This document shows, one piece after another, positions 9,460 to 21,370 of a DNA stretch of 64,000 nt. This DNA is from Antilocapra americana (lineage: Eukaryota > Chordata > Mammalia > Artiodactyla > Antilocapridae), in NCBI GenBank assembly GCA_007570785.1, contig ML660774.1:12058476-12122475 (forward strand), written 5' to 3'. Within the stretch, counting starts at the first letter, position 1. Every line of letters starts with the position of its first letter. The notes under the pieces were generated by a model, which saw only the letters and a program-made list of their open reading frames with translations, searched no databases and was not told where the DNA came from. Made by a program: the position numbers and the translations under genes.

Positions 9460-12400
9460 ACCATGGACTGCAGCACACCAGGCTTCCTTGTCCATTACCA
9501 ACACCTGGAGCTTGCTCATACTCATGTCCATAGAGTCAGTGATGCCCTCCAATCATCTCATTCTCTGTCTTCCTCTTCCCCTCCTGACTTCAATCTTTCC
9601 CAGCATCAGGATCTTTTTCAGTGAGTCAGTTCTTCTCATCAAGTGGCCAAAGTATTGGAACTTCAGCTTCAGCATCAGTCCTACCATTGCATATTCTGGA
9701 ATGATTTCCATGGGGATTGACTGGTTTGATCTCCTTGCTGTCCAAGGGACTTTCAAGAGTCTTCTCCAGCACCACAATTCAAAAGCATCAATTCTTTGGC
9801 ACTCTTTATGGAACAACTCTCACATCTATACATGATTACTAGAAAAACCATAGCTTTGACAATACTGATGTTTGTCAGTAAAGTAATGTCTCTGCTTTTT
9901 AATATGCTGTCTAGGTTGGTCATAGTTTTTCTCTGAAGGAGCAAGACTGTTTTAATTTCATGGCTATAGTCACCATCTGCAGTGATTTTTGGAGCCCAAG
10001 AAAAATAAGATCTGTCACTGTTTTTATTGTTTTCCCATCTGTTTGTCATGAAATGATGGGACTGGATGCCATGATCTTAGTTTTTTGAATGTTGAGTTTT
10101 AAGCCAGCTTTTTCAATCACCTCTTTCACTTTCATCAAGAGGCTCTTTAATTCTTCACTTTCTGCCATAAGGGTGGTGTCATTTGCATATCTAAGGTCAC
10201 TGATGTTTCTCCTTGCTATCTTGATTCCAGCTTGTACTTCATCCAGCCCAGCATTTCTTATGATGTACTCTGCATATACTGAAAAAAGCTGGGTGACAAT
10301 ATACAAGTAAACAACCTTGACGTATTCCTTTCCCAGTTTGGAACCACTCTGTTATTCCATGGTTCTAATAGTTGCTTCTTGACCTGCATACAGATTTCTC
10401 AGGAGGCAGGTAAGGTGGTCTGGTATTCTAGTATCTTTAAGAATTTTCCACAGTTTGTTGTGAACCACACAGTCAAAGGCTTTAGCCTAGTCAATGAAGC
10501 AGAAGTAGAAAATTTTCTGGAATTCTCTTGCTTTTTTCCTATGATCCAATGGATGTTGGAAATTTGGTCTCTGATTCCTCTACCTTTTCTAAATCCAGCT
10601 TGGACATCTGGAAGTTCTTAGTTCGTGTACTGTTGAAGGCTAACTTGGAGAATTTTGAGCATTACTTTGCTAGCATGTGAAATGAGTGCAATTGTGCAGT
10701 AATATGTGCATTTTTGGCATTGCCTTTCTTTGGGATTGGAATAAAAACTGATCTTTTCCAGTCCTGTGGCCATTCCTGAGGTTCCCAAATTTGCTAGCAT
10801 ATTGAGTGCAGCACTTTCACAGCATCATCTTTTAGGATTTGAAATACCTCAGCTGGAATTCCATTGCCTCCACTAGCTTTGTTCATAATGATGCTTCCTA
10901 AGGGCCACTTGACTTCATACTCCGGATGTCTGGCTCTAGGTGAGTGATCACACCTTCGTGGTTATCTGGGTCATTAAAATCTTTCTTGTATTTTTCTATG
11001 TATTCTTGCCACCTCTTCTTAATATCTTCTGCCTCTGTTAGGTCCATACTTTTTTTTCCTTTATTGAGCCCATCTTTGTATGAAATGTTCCCTTGGTATC
11101 TCTAATTTTCTTGAAGAGATCTCTAGTCTTTCCTATTCTGTTGTTTTCCTCTATTTCTTTGCATTGATTACTGAAGAAGGCCTTCTTATCTCTCTTGCTA
11201 TTCTTTGGAACTCTGCATTCAGATGGGTATATCTTTCCTTTTCTCTTTTGCCTTTCGCTTCTTTTCTCAGCTATTTGTAAGGCCTCCTCAGACAACCATT
11301 TTGCCTTTTTGCATTTCTTTTTCTTGGAGGTGTTTTTGATCACCACCTCCTGTACAATTTTACAAACCTACATCCATAGCTCTTCAGGCACTCTCTGTCA
11401 GATCTAATCCCTTGAATCTACTTCTTTCTTCCACTGTATAATCGTAAGGGATTTGATTTATATCATATGTGACTAGTCTAGTGGTTTTCCCTCCTTTCTT
11501 CAATTTAAGTCTGAATTTTGCAATAAGGAATTCATGACCTGAGCCACAGTTAGCTCCTGGTCTTGTTTTTGCAAATTGTATAGAGCTTCTCTGTCTTCAG
11601 CTGCCAAGAGTATAATCAATTTGATTCCAGTATTGACCATCTGGTGATATCCATGTGTAGAGTCATCTCTTGTGTTGTTGGAAGAGGGTGTTTGCTATCA
11701 CCAGTGTGTTCTCTTGGTAAAACTCTGTTAGCCTTTGCCCTGCTTCATTTTGTACTCCAAGGCCAAGTTTGCCTGTTAACTCCAGGTGTCTCTTGACTTC
11801 CTACTTTTACATTCCACTTCCCTGTGATGAAAAGTACATCTTTTTTTTTTTTTTTGGTGTTAGTTCCAGAAGGTCTTTTCATCTTCATAGAACCATTTAA
11901 CTTCAGCTTCTTCTGCATTAGTGGTTGAGGCATAGACTTGGATTGCTGTTATATTGAATGGGTTGCCTTGGAAACAAACGGAGATCATTTTGTCGTTTTT
12001 GAGATTACACGCAAGTACTTAATTTTGGACTTTTTTGTTGACTGTGAGGGCTACTCCATTTCTTCTAAGGGATTCTTGCCCAAGGTAGTAGATATAATGG
12101 TCATCTGAGTTAAATTCAGCCATTCCTGTCCATTATAATTCACCGATTCCTAAAATGTTGATGTTCACTCTTGCCATCTCCTCTTTGACCTAGGTCCAAT
12201 TTACCTTGATTCATGGAATCATGAACCTAACATTCCAGGTTCCAATGCAGTATTGCTCTTTGTGGCATTGGACTTTACGTCCATCAACAGTCACATCCAC
12301 AACTGGGTGTTGTTTTTGCTTTCGCTTCATCTCATCATTCTTTCTGAAGTTATTTCTCCACTGATCTCCAGTAGCATATTTGGCACCTATTGACCTGGGG

Positions 12401-13195
12401 AGTTCATCTTTCAGTATCCTATTATTTTGCCTTTTCATGCTGTTCATGGGGTTCTCAAGGCAAGAATACTGAAGTGGTTTGCCATTCCCTTTTCCAGTGG
12501 ACCATGTTTGTCAGAACTCTCCACCATGACCCATCCATCTTGGGTGGCCCTATACTGCATGGCTCATAGTTTCATTGAGTAAGACAAGGCTGTGATCCAA
12601 GTTATCAGTTTGGTTAGTTTTTTGTAATTTTTGTTTCCATTCTCTCTGCCCACTGATGGATGAGAATAGGAGGCTTATGGAAGCTTCCTGATGAGAGGGA
12701 CTGGCTATGGGGGAATCAGGGTCTTGCTCTGGTGGGCAGAGCCATGCTCAGTAAATCTTTAATACAATTTTCTGAAGATGGGTTGGGCTGTGTTCCCTCC
12801 CTGTAGTTTGGCCTGATGCCTAACTGTGGTTGGGATAATGGTAGTTATGGCAACCTCCTTCAAAAAGACTTATGTCAACATGCTGCACTGTTGTATTCAG
12901 TGTCCTTGACCCCACGGCATGCCACTATTGACCCTCACCTCCACCAGAGACTCCTGGACACTCACAGGCAAGTCTGGCTCAGTCTCTTGTGGGGTCATTG
13001 CCCCTTTCTTCTGGGTCCTGGTGTGCACAAGGTTTGTTTATGCCCTTCAAAAGTCTATTTTCCCAGTCCTGTGGAAGTTCTGTAATCAAGTCCTACTGGA
13101 TTTCAAAGTCAATTTCTGCTGGGGTTCTCAGTCTCTTTGCTGGATCCCTAGGTTGGGAAATCTGTTGTGGGCCCTAGAACTTTTGCAACAGTATG
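9460..13195 (-). mobile_element. BovB LINE, nearly full length, inactivated
   Basis: Minus-strand order from right to left: 5' UTR (about 12450-13195); endonuclease N-terminus (12211-12447, ending GTWNVR, the usual start of the APE domain); endonuclease core with 'KVGSQETPGV' (11745-11933); linker (11038-11346, KKAFFSNQCKE); RT (about 9550-10800). The catalytic box at 10178-10189 reads YAND instead of YADD. Multiple frameshifts break the ORF. The left end lacks the usual 'gttcagtcgctcag' terminus, so the extreme 3' end is missing. It is the longest BovB in the window. Confidence 0.93.
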
Positions 13196-14879
13196 AGATG
13201 AGATGAGATTAGAGTTGAATGTAGATAGGACATACCCAGCATTCTTAGCCTAGGATCAGCATTGTTTCATTTAATTAATCACAAAACCTATTCATCTTTG
13301 ATTTTACTACCAGAATTTTCTTTTCTTTCCTCCTTTCCTACTCAATGATTAGAGCTCAGTCTTGGCTTGCATTAATTCCATCCCAGGCCTATATCAATAC
13401 TGTTATACTAAGGATTTTTGAATATGGCTTGAATTTTTTTCTGCTTCAATAGTTAGGTTTTAGGTAGAAAGTCCCTTCTAAGGAAACATACATTGAGCAC
13501 TTTTGGATGTGAGGGCATTAAAGTGACTTGACATGTTAATAAAAAGTGTTTGTTCTACAGGGATTATCAAAGAACAGTCTTATTTAAAGTCTGAGCCATT
13601 TAGTAGGTACAGCTCTTCTTAAAAACAGAAGTTTCTCTATTTCCACTTTGGTACTTTTTGTTTGTTTGTTTTGTTTTTGGAGTATGTATACATCTAGACT
13701 AAATAGTTTAGAGCTTATAGAGGTGTGAAGACATGGCATTTATTAAGGATTAAAATAGTCTTTTAATTTATTGCTTTGAAAGTGAGTAGGTCCAAAGGCA
13801 TACTTTGGGACACGTAAATAGTGCTTATTGTTCACTTTCCTGTATTCACTTAAAACTTTGGCATCTGTAGCACAGGCTTTCCTTACATCTCAGTCTCTGC
13901 CATTGTTCTTCCTGGCTTCAGCAGACACATGGAAGAAACAGCTAAGAGCGTGGCTTTTTGCTTTAGGGCCCTCTTCATCTGCAGTCACCATCTCTTCCTT
14001 TGTAACTGAGCCACTGGCTCCCATGAACATACCACTGACCTTAAGTAGGAGAATAAACACCATAACCCATGGGCTCTTTAACTTAAATATACTACTCTGT
14101 CTCACAGTCTCTTCTTTCCCCAGTGAAGTTATTTACTATGTCTGATCATTCTTTGACCTCATCTGCAACTTCAGTCTTTGGATTGTATCTTTCTTCTAAT
14201 CCATCAGCCTTTGTGTTTCCTCTTTAACCCATCAGCCATTGTCTTGCCTCTCTTAAGTTCCCTTCCACATCTAACATTTTGTTTCAACTATTTGGTGAAA
14301 CTCAATGAAAATGAGTGTTTTACCCATGTTTTTTGCACCTACATCACAACAGTATGGCACTCTGGGAGAGTGTCATACAACAGGCTAGTTGGTTACCCAA
14401 TCCTTCTTTGACAATGACTTCAAATGGACTGTCAGCACTGCAGGCCACATTTCTCAGGTCAAGGGCTCTCCCAGGACAGTAAGTGGTGGGAGGGATTGAT
14501 CTTAGGTAGATAACAGGAAGCATGGTGCTAGGATGGATGAAGCTGTAACTGTGTGTGTAAGTTGACAGTGAAAATGAAACATATAGAAGGATAAACATCC
14601 CATAAATAATGTATAAACATCAGCCAAATCATTGATTATTTTTATGTCAGATTAGTCTTTTCTATGAAGAAAGATTGTTAACTTTATTTTTCTGGTATAA
14701 ATCGCTCTCCATAATAAGTGAATTGAGAGATTTTTGTTCAAATTTCTAGTAAAGAAAATTTGCTGAAACATAGCTTCCTGTCACAAAGCTGTATTTGATG
14801 AATGGGAGATAATACCAGCAGGTAAACTCAGCTGCAGCGTTAAGTCTTGGGATCCAAGCATTTTCCTTCCACTTCATCT
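13196..14879. other. Low-repeat intergenic DNA
   Basis: Starts with a short (gatga)-like run at 13195-13210. No exon, known repeat or RNA gene was recognised. A T/G-rich stretch is near 13655-13680. Confidence 0.5.
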
Positions 14880-15110
14880 TTCAATGGATTATCCTAAAGC
14901 ATCATTTTGATCATATCACTTTTCTTCTATAAACCTGCCATAGGTCCTTTTGCCCACTCTGTCATGTCTCAAAATAACAAAACATGATTTTCAAAGCCAC
15001 TTATAATTTGATTCCACTCAACCTGTTAAGTATTATAACTTACTGTATGTAGCCTTATTTTTAATCCTTCTGACCCAGTTCATTACCTGTCTTCTTATTC
15101 CCTCTACCTA
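14880..15110 (+). repeat. Probable degenerate L2 fragment
   Basis: 'ttttgatcatatcactttt' and the following 'cttataatttgattccact' and 'attacctgtcttc' follow the order of the L2 3' region. It is diverged, and the boundaries are approximate. Confidence 0.45.
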
Positions 15111-18100
15111 CATCTCTGTTTATGAGTCTGCTGGCCAGTTTGACTTGGGAAACAACCACAAACTGGGAAATATATGTAGAGAGGGAATTTACCCATACAG
15201 AACCAGCTAATCCATCGTCATGAGGCAGAATCAGCCCCTGACTTTAGGTATGAAATCTGGAGAGAGGAGCATGGATCAGGTCAAGGAGAGAACATGGGTA
15301 TGGCTGAGATGGAATTGCAGAGCTAAATTCCAGGAAGGTCATTGAGATTGGTAATGATAAAAATTCAAGTTGTTAATTATCATACATTTTCCTCTGTGAT
15401 CATTCCCTTTAGGTTTCAGGAGGGAACAATTCTCATGTCAGGTTGGAGGGAGAAAGATAGCAAATTCTCAGCCCCTAAATTGAAAATGCCATGGTCCATT
15501 TCTCAGTTGTTAATAGAGGAAAGTTTGAAAATGAACTGCTAATACATCTTCATCCTTGCCCCACCTCCTTTCCCTTCATTCCCATCCTCAGACTTAAAAA
15601 CAAACAAACAAAAAAACCCTTTCAAGCTAAAGTGCAGAAGTGCTGGTGATGAAACAAGAAGGGTTAAAAATTAGCATGGAGGCTCAGCACCCTTTATTTG
15701 AGTTCCTGAAGGGTGTTCTTTGTAAAGAAGAACATGATGGAATCTCAGTTTGCAGATTGCATTCCTGTTCTGTCGTTAGCAGCCTTACAGAGGGGTCGAG
15801 GTATGAGTGGCAGAGTGGGCGCACCCATCAACGCCAGCTCTCCGAGGACACCAGAGAGGTGTGGCAGCGTCGTTGAACTCACGTACTGCCCTCACAAAAG
15901 ACATGAAAGGGCTAATGGGGGCCTGGTGAACCCCAAGGGGGCCAGAATTCAGGAAGAAAAGATTGTTGATTGACCTGTTTCTGCCTGGTGACCAGACGCT
16001 GGCAGAAACGCAGACACCTCTGCTGAGATTCGTCTGCAGAGACAGGGACCTAGAGGCTGGAAGCCCTGGAGAGAAACAAGATTTGAGTGTCCAAGGGCAA
16101 GGGCCTGGCAACCACAGTAAGACTAATAAGAGTATTGTAATAATAGACTGAAGGTAACACTCTGGGCTGAGCAGGATGAATGCAAAGCAAAGAAAATCCC
16201 GAGAGGGACAGGGTTTTTGTCTCTGAACTGAAGCTGTGTTCTGGTTTTGCAGGGCTAAAACCCTGGTGGGCAGAGTGATAGAACTCAGCTGGGTGTAGGG
16301 ATTCTAGGGTAGAAGATGGCGGCCAGAAGTGAATGGGCTGTGTGACTGACACCACAGAAGTATGTGTGCATCTCAGCGGTGGCCAGGATAGAAGAGTGAA
16401 ACTGTTAGGGTGACCCCAGCTGCTTGATGGCCAAATATCTCCTCAAGTTTTGGTCAGGCCCCTAAGTAGTGATCACAGAAACACATATTATTTCAGGGGA
16501 CAAGATTGGGCAGGAAGCATTCTGAACTAATTCTGTTTACAAGGATTGACTGAGTTTAGAAAGTCAAATTGTTAGGCTGAAAAAAAAATTGCTTTTGTAA
16601 AAATGAATATGTAACTTTAAAGGTGAATACAATATATATTGTAGGAAACAGGCAAAGAGCAACATAAAAATAACTTACCTTTGGGAACAGGTCCAGAAGC
16701 ATAATCTGCGTTGAACTCATTTGACCCACACTTAGGGTTTGATTCATGAAAAACACAATTATTCAGAAGCTCAAGAGATATCATTATTTTGAAAACCTAA
16801 ACATTCCAAGAGTGCGTGAAGGGTCCATTAGATCTTGAAAGGGCAGAACGAGCTCGGTTCATTTCCAACCTTCGTGCTGCTGATGGTGGAGCATAGTGGG
16901 ACTCATATGCCTGATACAGTCATGATGGAACAGAAGGAAATCCTGGCTGGAGGTGGAAGGAAATTAAAGGGGCTGGGGTCAAGTTTAGGTTCAGGATTCA
17001 GGTCCTAGGCTAGCTTCACCAATAACCTGACTGTAGAGAAGTTTCTTTTTCCTTACCTGTAAGATGAAAGGAGTTAATCCATGGTGTTTCTCTGATTTTA
17101 GGTGATTAGAAGTGATAGGAGGCAGTGTATGTGGCAGCAGACACTTTACTTTTCAATAAATAAAAATCATGAATGGGACTGATCTCATTTCCTGTTCTCC
17201 CTTTGGGGCTCCAGGTAAACAGAAATAGAAATCTCTGACATCTGGCATGCCTTTCTCCCTGACCGCTGGTCCCATAGACACCTAAAACTTGGAATATTTA
17301 AAAAGCCACCTCAAATTGGAACTAATCCCTAATTTATTTCAGTGCCTCCTCTTTGTGATTTCTCTTGGATGAGAAAACAGTGGTAGCATAGTGCTGACTA
17401 TTGGTTTCTAATTTTAGATAATCTTAGAGGAAGGCACTTTAGCACACAGTATTCATTCAACAGGTCATTCCTTCTTTATGTAGAAAACCTCTCCCCCTCT
17501 TATCTGGATCCTTAACACTCTCTGTACCTTTCTAACTTCCTCACATAAGTGATGTGCTAATGGGCTTAGTGCCACATGGAACTTTTCTGACAATATAGAT
17601 GGTAAACTATACAGAGTAAACTCAGGGGCTTGTTGACTTTGATAGCAGAGTTCAAAAAAAGAGACCCTTCCTGCTGCTTTACAGGCACCTACCTGTGTAA
17701 ATAGACACTCAGGTGAAGAGCACACCCAACAGAGGCGGGAAAGATGGACTAAGTAACCCCTTGACCTGAGAAAAGAGAAACAAATGAACTCAAAGGTAAA
17801 CTAAATCCTGGAAATAAAGGGCTGAAAGCAGCCAGGATGATAATGTTGTGTATAATTTCACCCTGGGGAGAATGTCATTTCTGTGAGTATGATTTTTCTA
17901 CCAGCCTATTTTGAATACCAGTATATAGGGGGTTTGAAGAACTTTTTGAAATTCATCTTGCTATCATCATTTACAAAGTTGCTCATTATTATGATACTTT
18001 ATAAAAAGAAGAGAGCATATAATGCCAGATGTTGCAAGTGCATCCACTCTCTAGGAATGTTGGATATGCTCTTCCCCTCTTCCCCCCAGCCTTCAGGGTA

Positions 18101-18695
18101 GGTGATCATAATGAGTTCTTATAATAACCAAGTGCCGGTACTTAAAATTTTTTCTGCAAATAATTCAAGTGAGATTTACACTGGATTATTTTAAAGGTCA
18201 GTAGATACAGATGATTCACAAAACGTAAGTCCTTGAAATGTGAAATCTTGTGCTGTTTTCTTCTGAGAATTATTAAAAAATTGAAATTGAGTGAAAATAG
18301 GAAAAATCACAAGCTTTTGGCAAAGGTCAAAAGAAGAGGCTCTCAAACTGAATTCTCATCCATCAAGAAGCAGTGCCTTAGAACTTTTCATTAGTGATGA
18401 GAAAGTCTCTTGGTTTGTAGAATTCATCCTTGCAAACCTTTCAGCTCCTCCTACAGGCAGAAGCTCCCCTCTGCTCTTTCCTTGGGATTTGCTCTTCAGG
18501 GTTTGCTCAGGGGGCATCTTCCCTTTGGCGTTCTTGCTTAGTGGTTAGAAACTCTTTTTTGAATGGCCTGATCTATGCTGGAAGAGGCTGTGTATCCAGG
18601 CTGCTCTTATTTACCTCTACTGTGATCCAGATAGAAGTTCGCTTGGTTATCACATTGCTTTATAGTGAACATTCAGTATGATGTGATGTCCATTG
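15111..18695. other. Low-repeat intergenic DNA with a GC-richer block
   Basis: Mostly unique. The part at about 15640-16350 is GC-richer, with several CpGs and an antisense open stretch of 108 codons at 15785-16111. That peptide matches no family I know. A weak MIR-like segment is at 16985-17115. No splice-bounded exon could be argued with confidence. Confidence 0.5.
16985..17115 (+). repeat. Possible MIR fragment
   Basis: 'ccaataacctgactgtagag' then 'ttccttacctgtaagatg' resembles the MIR segment that usually reads through 'ttcctcatctgtaaaatgg'. Diverged. Confidence 0.4.
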
Positions 18696-18708
18696 TGGTG
18701 ATCTTGTT

Positions 18709-18898
18709 TAGTCACATCTGACTCTGTGACCCCAATGGGTGTAACCCGCCAGGTTCCTCTGTCCATGGGATTTCCCAGGAAAGAAAACTAGAGTGGGTTG
18801 CCATTTCCTTCTCCAGGGGACCTTCCCAACCCAGGGATGGAATCCATGTCTCTTGTATTGGCAGGCAGATTCTTCACCACTAAGCCACCAGGGAAGCC
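18709..18898 (-). mobile_element. Bov-tA SINE
   Basis: Complement of a full Bov-tA: 'tctgactctgtgacc' on the left and 'taagccaccagggaagcc' (tRNA-like head) on the right. A perfect 13-bp target-site duplication (tggtgatcttgtt) flanks it at 18696-18708 and 18899-18911. Confidence 0.96.
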
Positions 18899-18911
18899 TG
18901 GTGATCTTGTT

Positions 18912-19494
18912 AGTTGTTAAGAAAATTTGTTCGAAATTAGATGGCTTTTCCCTGGTGGGCCCTTGTTGAACAGCCTTTTTCACCTTTTTCTGATGTTAAA
19001 AGCGTGGTGAAATGCATGTTTGTGTTATTGTTGTTTCAGGCGTCCATTTCCTATGTGCTGGTGTCAGTGACAAAGAAAATAAACCTTTTCCATCTGTCAC
19101 TAGAATGGAGAGGTGTCCATGGTGGACACCAATTTTTAGGGCATGTATCTCCTTCCAAACGTGAGAATTTCCCATTGCAATTTTAATGTAGGGTGTGTTA
19201 GAGATCTTTAAAATGCTAACCAGCACACTGGCCCACATTTTTGCTGCAGCTGTTGCTACAGCAACCAGCGGTGTGCAGCTGTAGCTTGAGGGCTCCTGGC
19301 TTTAGCTGCATTGCTTATCTTTTGCTTTCTGCTCCTGTTTGCTTCTCCAGTCCACCCCTGCAAACTTTGACCAGTGGAGATGGGAGCCATGTTCTCTTTA
19401 ACATCTTTGGGCTGATAATCTGAGACATGTTATATATAGTTCCTCAGGGAGTTCCCAGCTATGGTTGCCAGACAAAATATAGGATTCCTAGTTA
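18912..19494. other. Spacer with a possible LTR-like segment
   Basis: About 19020-19430 contains an AATAAA signal (19077-19084) and a GC-richer stretch around 'gcagctgtagcttgagggc'. It has the look of a degenerate LTR but was not assigned to a family. No gene seen. Confidence 0.35.
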
Positions 19495-19714
19495 AATTTG
19501 AACATCAGAATAAGCAATAGATACTTTTTCAGGAAGAAATATGTCACAAATATTGCATTGGATTTGGTTTGCTACTATATTTTGGAGAATTTTTGCATCT
19601 ATATTCATCGGGGGTATTGACCTGCAGTTTTCTTCTTTTGTAGTGTCCTTATCATGCTTTGGTATTTGGATAACGCTGACCTCATAAAATGCACGTGGAA
19701 GTGTTCTTTCCTGC

Positions 19715-19757
19715 ATTGCAGGCGGATTCTTTACTAGCTGAGCTACTAGGGAAGCCC
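19715..19757 (-). mobile_element. Bov-tA SINE head fragment
   Basis: 'gcaggcggattctttactag' followed by 'ctactagggaagccc' is the complement of the Bov-tA tRNA-like head. Only about 43 bp remain. Confidence 0.75.
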
Positions 19758-20040
19758 ATTTGGTGTATAGTGTTATTCTAATCTACTGTTCCCTTATAGA
19801 TTTTTGCCCTGGATGAGCTATCCATTATGGAAAGTAGGGTATTGAAGTCTCCCACTGTTACTGTATTGTTGTCTACTTTTCTCTTCAGTTTTTTAAATAT
19901 TTGCTTTAAATATTTAGATGCTCCAATTTTGAGTGTTCGTCTATTTATAATTGTTGTAGCCTCTCAAAGAATTAACTCCTTTATCACTGTATAGTGACCC
20001 CATTTGTCTCTTGTGATCAATTATGACTGAAAGTCCTTTT

Positions 20041-21030
20041 TTTTTTTTTTTGGGTTTTAAGTTTTTTTTTTTTTTTTTTTAACTTTTTTTTTTTTATTAG
20101 TTTTGCCAAACAATGACATGATATCACCATGGGTTTACATATGCTCCCCCTCCAGTACCCCCCTCCCTCCTCCCTCCCCCCGGGAAATCTCGTTGCACCA
20201 GTCCCAAGCATCAATCCTGGGCCGGCTATTGCTTAGACATATGATAATTAACATGTTTCAATGCCATTCTCCCATACCATCCCACCCTTTCCCTCATCCA
20301 CAGAGGCCCTGAGTCTATTCTATACATCTGCGTTCCTTTTGCTGTCTCGCATGCTGGGCTCTCGTTACCATCTTTCTAAATTCCATCTATATGTGTTAAT
20401 ATACTGTATTGTTGTTTTTGCTTCTGGCTTACTTCACTCTGGATAATGGGCTCCAGTTTCGTCCATCTGAGTAGAACTGATTCAAATGAATTTTTCCTTA
20501 ATGCTGAGTAATATTCCATTGTGTATATGTACCACAGCTTTCTTATCCATTCGTCAGTTGATGGGCATCTAGGTTGGTTCCATGGCCTGGCTATTGTAAA
20601 TAAAGCAGCGATGAACATTGGGGTACACGTGTCTCTTTCAATTCTGGTTTCCTCGGTGTATATGCGCAACAGTGGGATTGCTGGGTCATATGGCAGGACT
20701 ATTTGCAGTTTTTTAAGGAACCTCCACACTGTTTTCCGTAGAGGCTGTACTAGTTTGCAATCCCACCAACAGTGTAAGAGAGTTCCCTTTTCTCCACATC
20801 CTCTCCAGCATTTATTACTTGTGGATTTTTGGATTGCAGCCATTCTGAGTGGTGTGAAGTGATATCTCATTGTGGTTTTGATTTGCATTTCTCTGATAAT
20901 GAGTGATGTTGAGCATCTTTTCATGTGTTTGTTAGCCATTTTTATGTCTTCTTTGGAGAAACGTCTGTTCAATTCTTTGGCCCACTTTTTGATTGGGTTG
21001 TTTATTTTCCTAGAATGGAGCTGCAGGAGT
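20041..21030 (-). mobile_element. L1 LINE, 5'-truncated, younger, inserted in an old L1
   Basis: The poly-T and interrupted T-rich tail at 20036-20097 mark its 3' end. A 198-codon open stretch (20376-20972) encodes the ORF2 C-terminal region with the cysteine-rich '[14 protein letters not shown]' motif and '[11 protein letters not shown]' near the end. Its open frame and long tail point to a fairly recent insertion. T-rich flanks prevent a clear target-site duplication call. Confidence 0.92.
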
Positions 21031-21370
21031 TGCTTTTTGTGTGATAAGAATACGGGCCTTCCTGCTTCCTGTGTGTCACCATTTACATGATTGTCCTTTT
21101 TTAGCCCTTCACTTTCAGTCTGTGCCTGCCTTTAAAACTAAAGAGTCTTTTGTAGGCAGTGGGTTTGTTGGGCCTTGGGTTTTTGTCTGCTTGGCCACTG
21201 TGTGCTTTGGAGAATTTAATCTATTTACATTTAAAATGATTATTGACAGTAAGGACTAACTGTTGCCATTTTCCCTTCATTCTTGTCTTTATTTATGATT
21301 TATCTTTTGGAGTGGTATGCTTTCATTTCTTTCACTTTCTTTTCCCATGTATCATACTACAAGTTTTTTT

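Larger units (their letters stand above)
19495..21370 (-). mobile_element. Old L1 LINE, endonuclease/RT region, interrupted
   Basis: On the minus strand the order is endonuclease region (21370-21030 and 20040-19758), then early RT (about 19718-19495). The early RT peptide includes 'NIDAKIL', a conserved L1 RT motif. A short Bov-tA head (19715-19757) and a younger L1 (20041-21030) break it. Both L1s lie in the same orientation. It is highly diverged. Confidence 0.78.

Noticed and set aside
13828..14145. 105-codon plus-strand frame as a small gene
   Set aside because: No recognisable motif, signal or splice context; length is within chance for this composition.
20376..20972. 198-codon minus-strand frame
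   Set aside because: It is the C-terminal part of L1 ORF2 in a 5'-truncated insertion.
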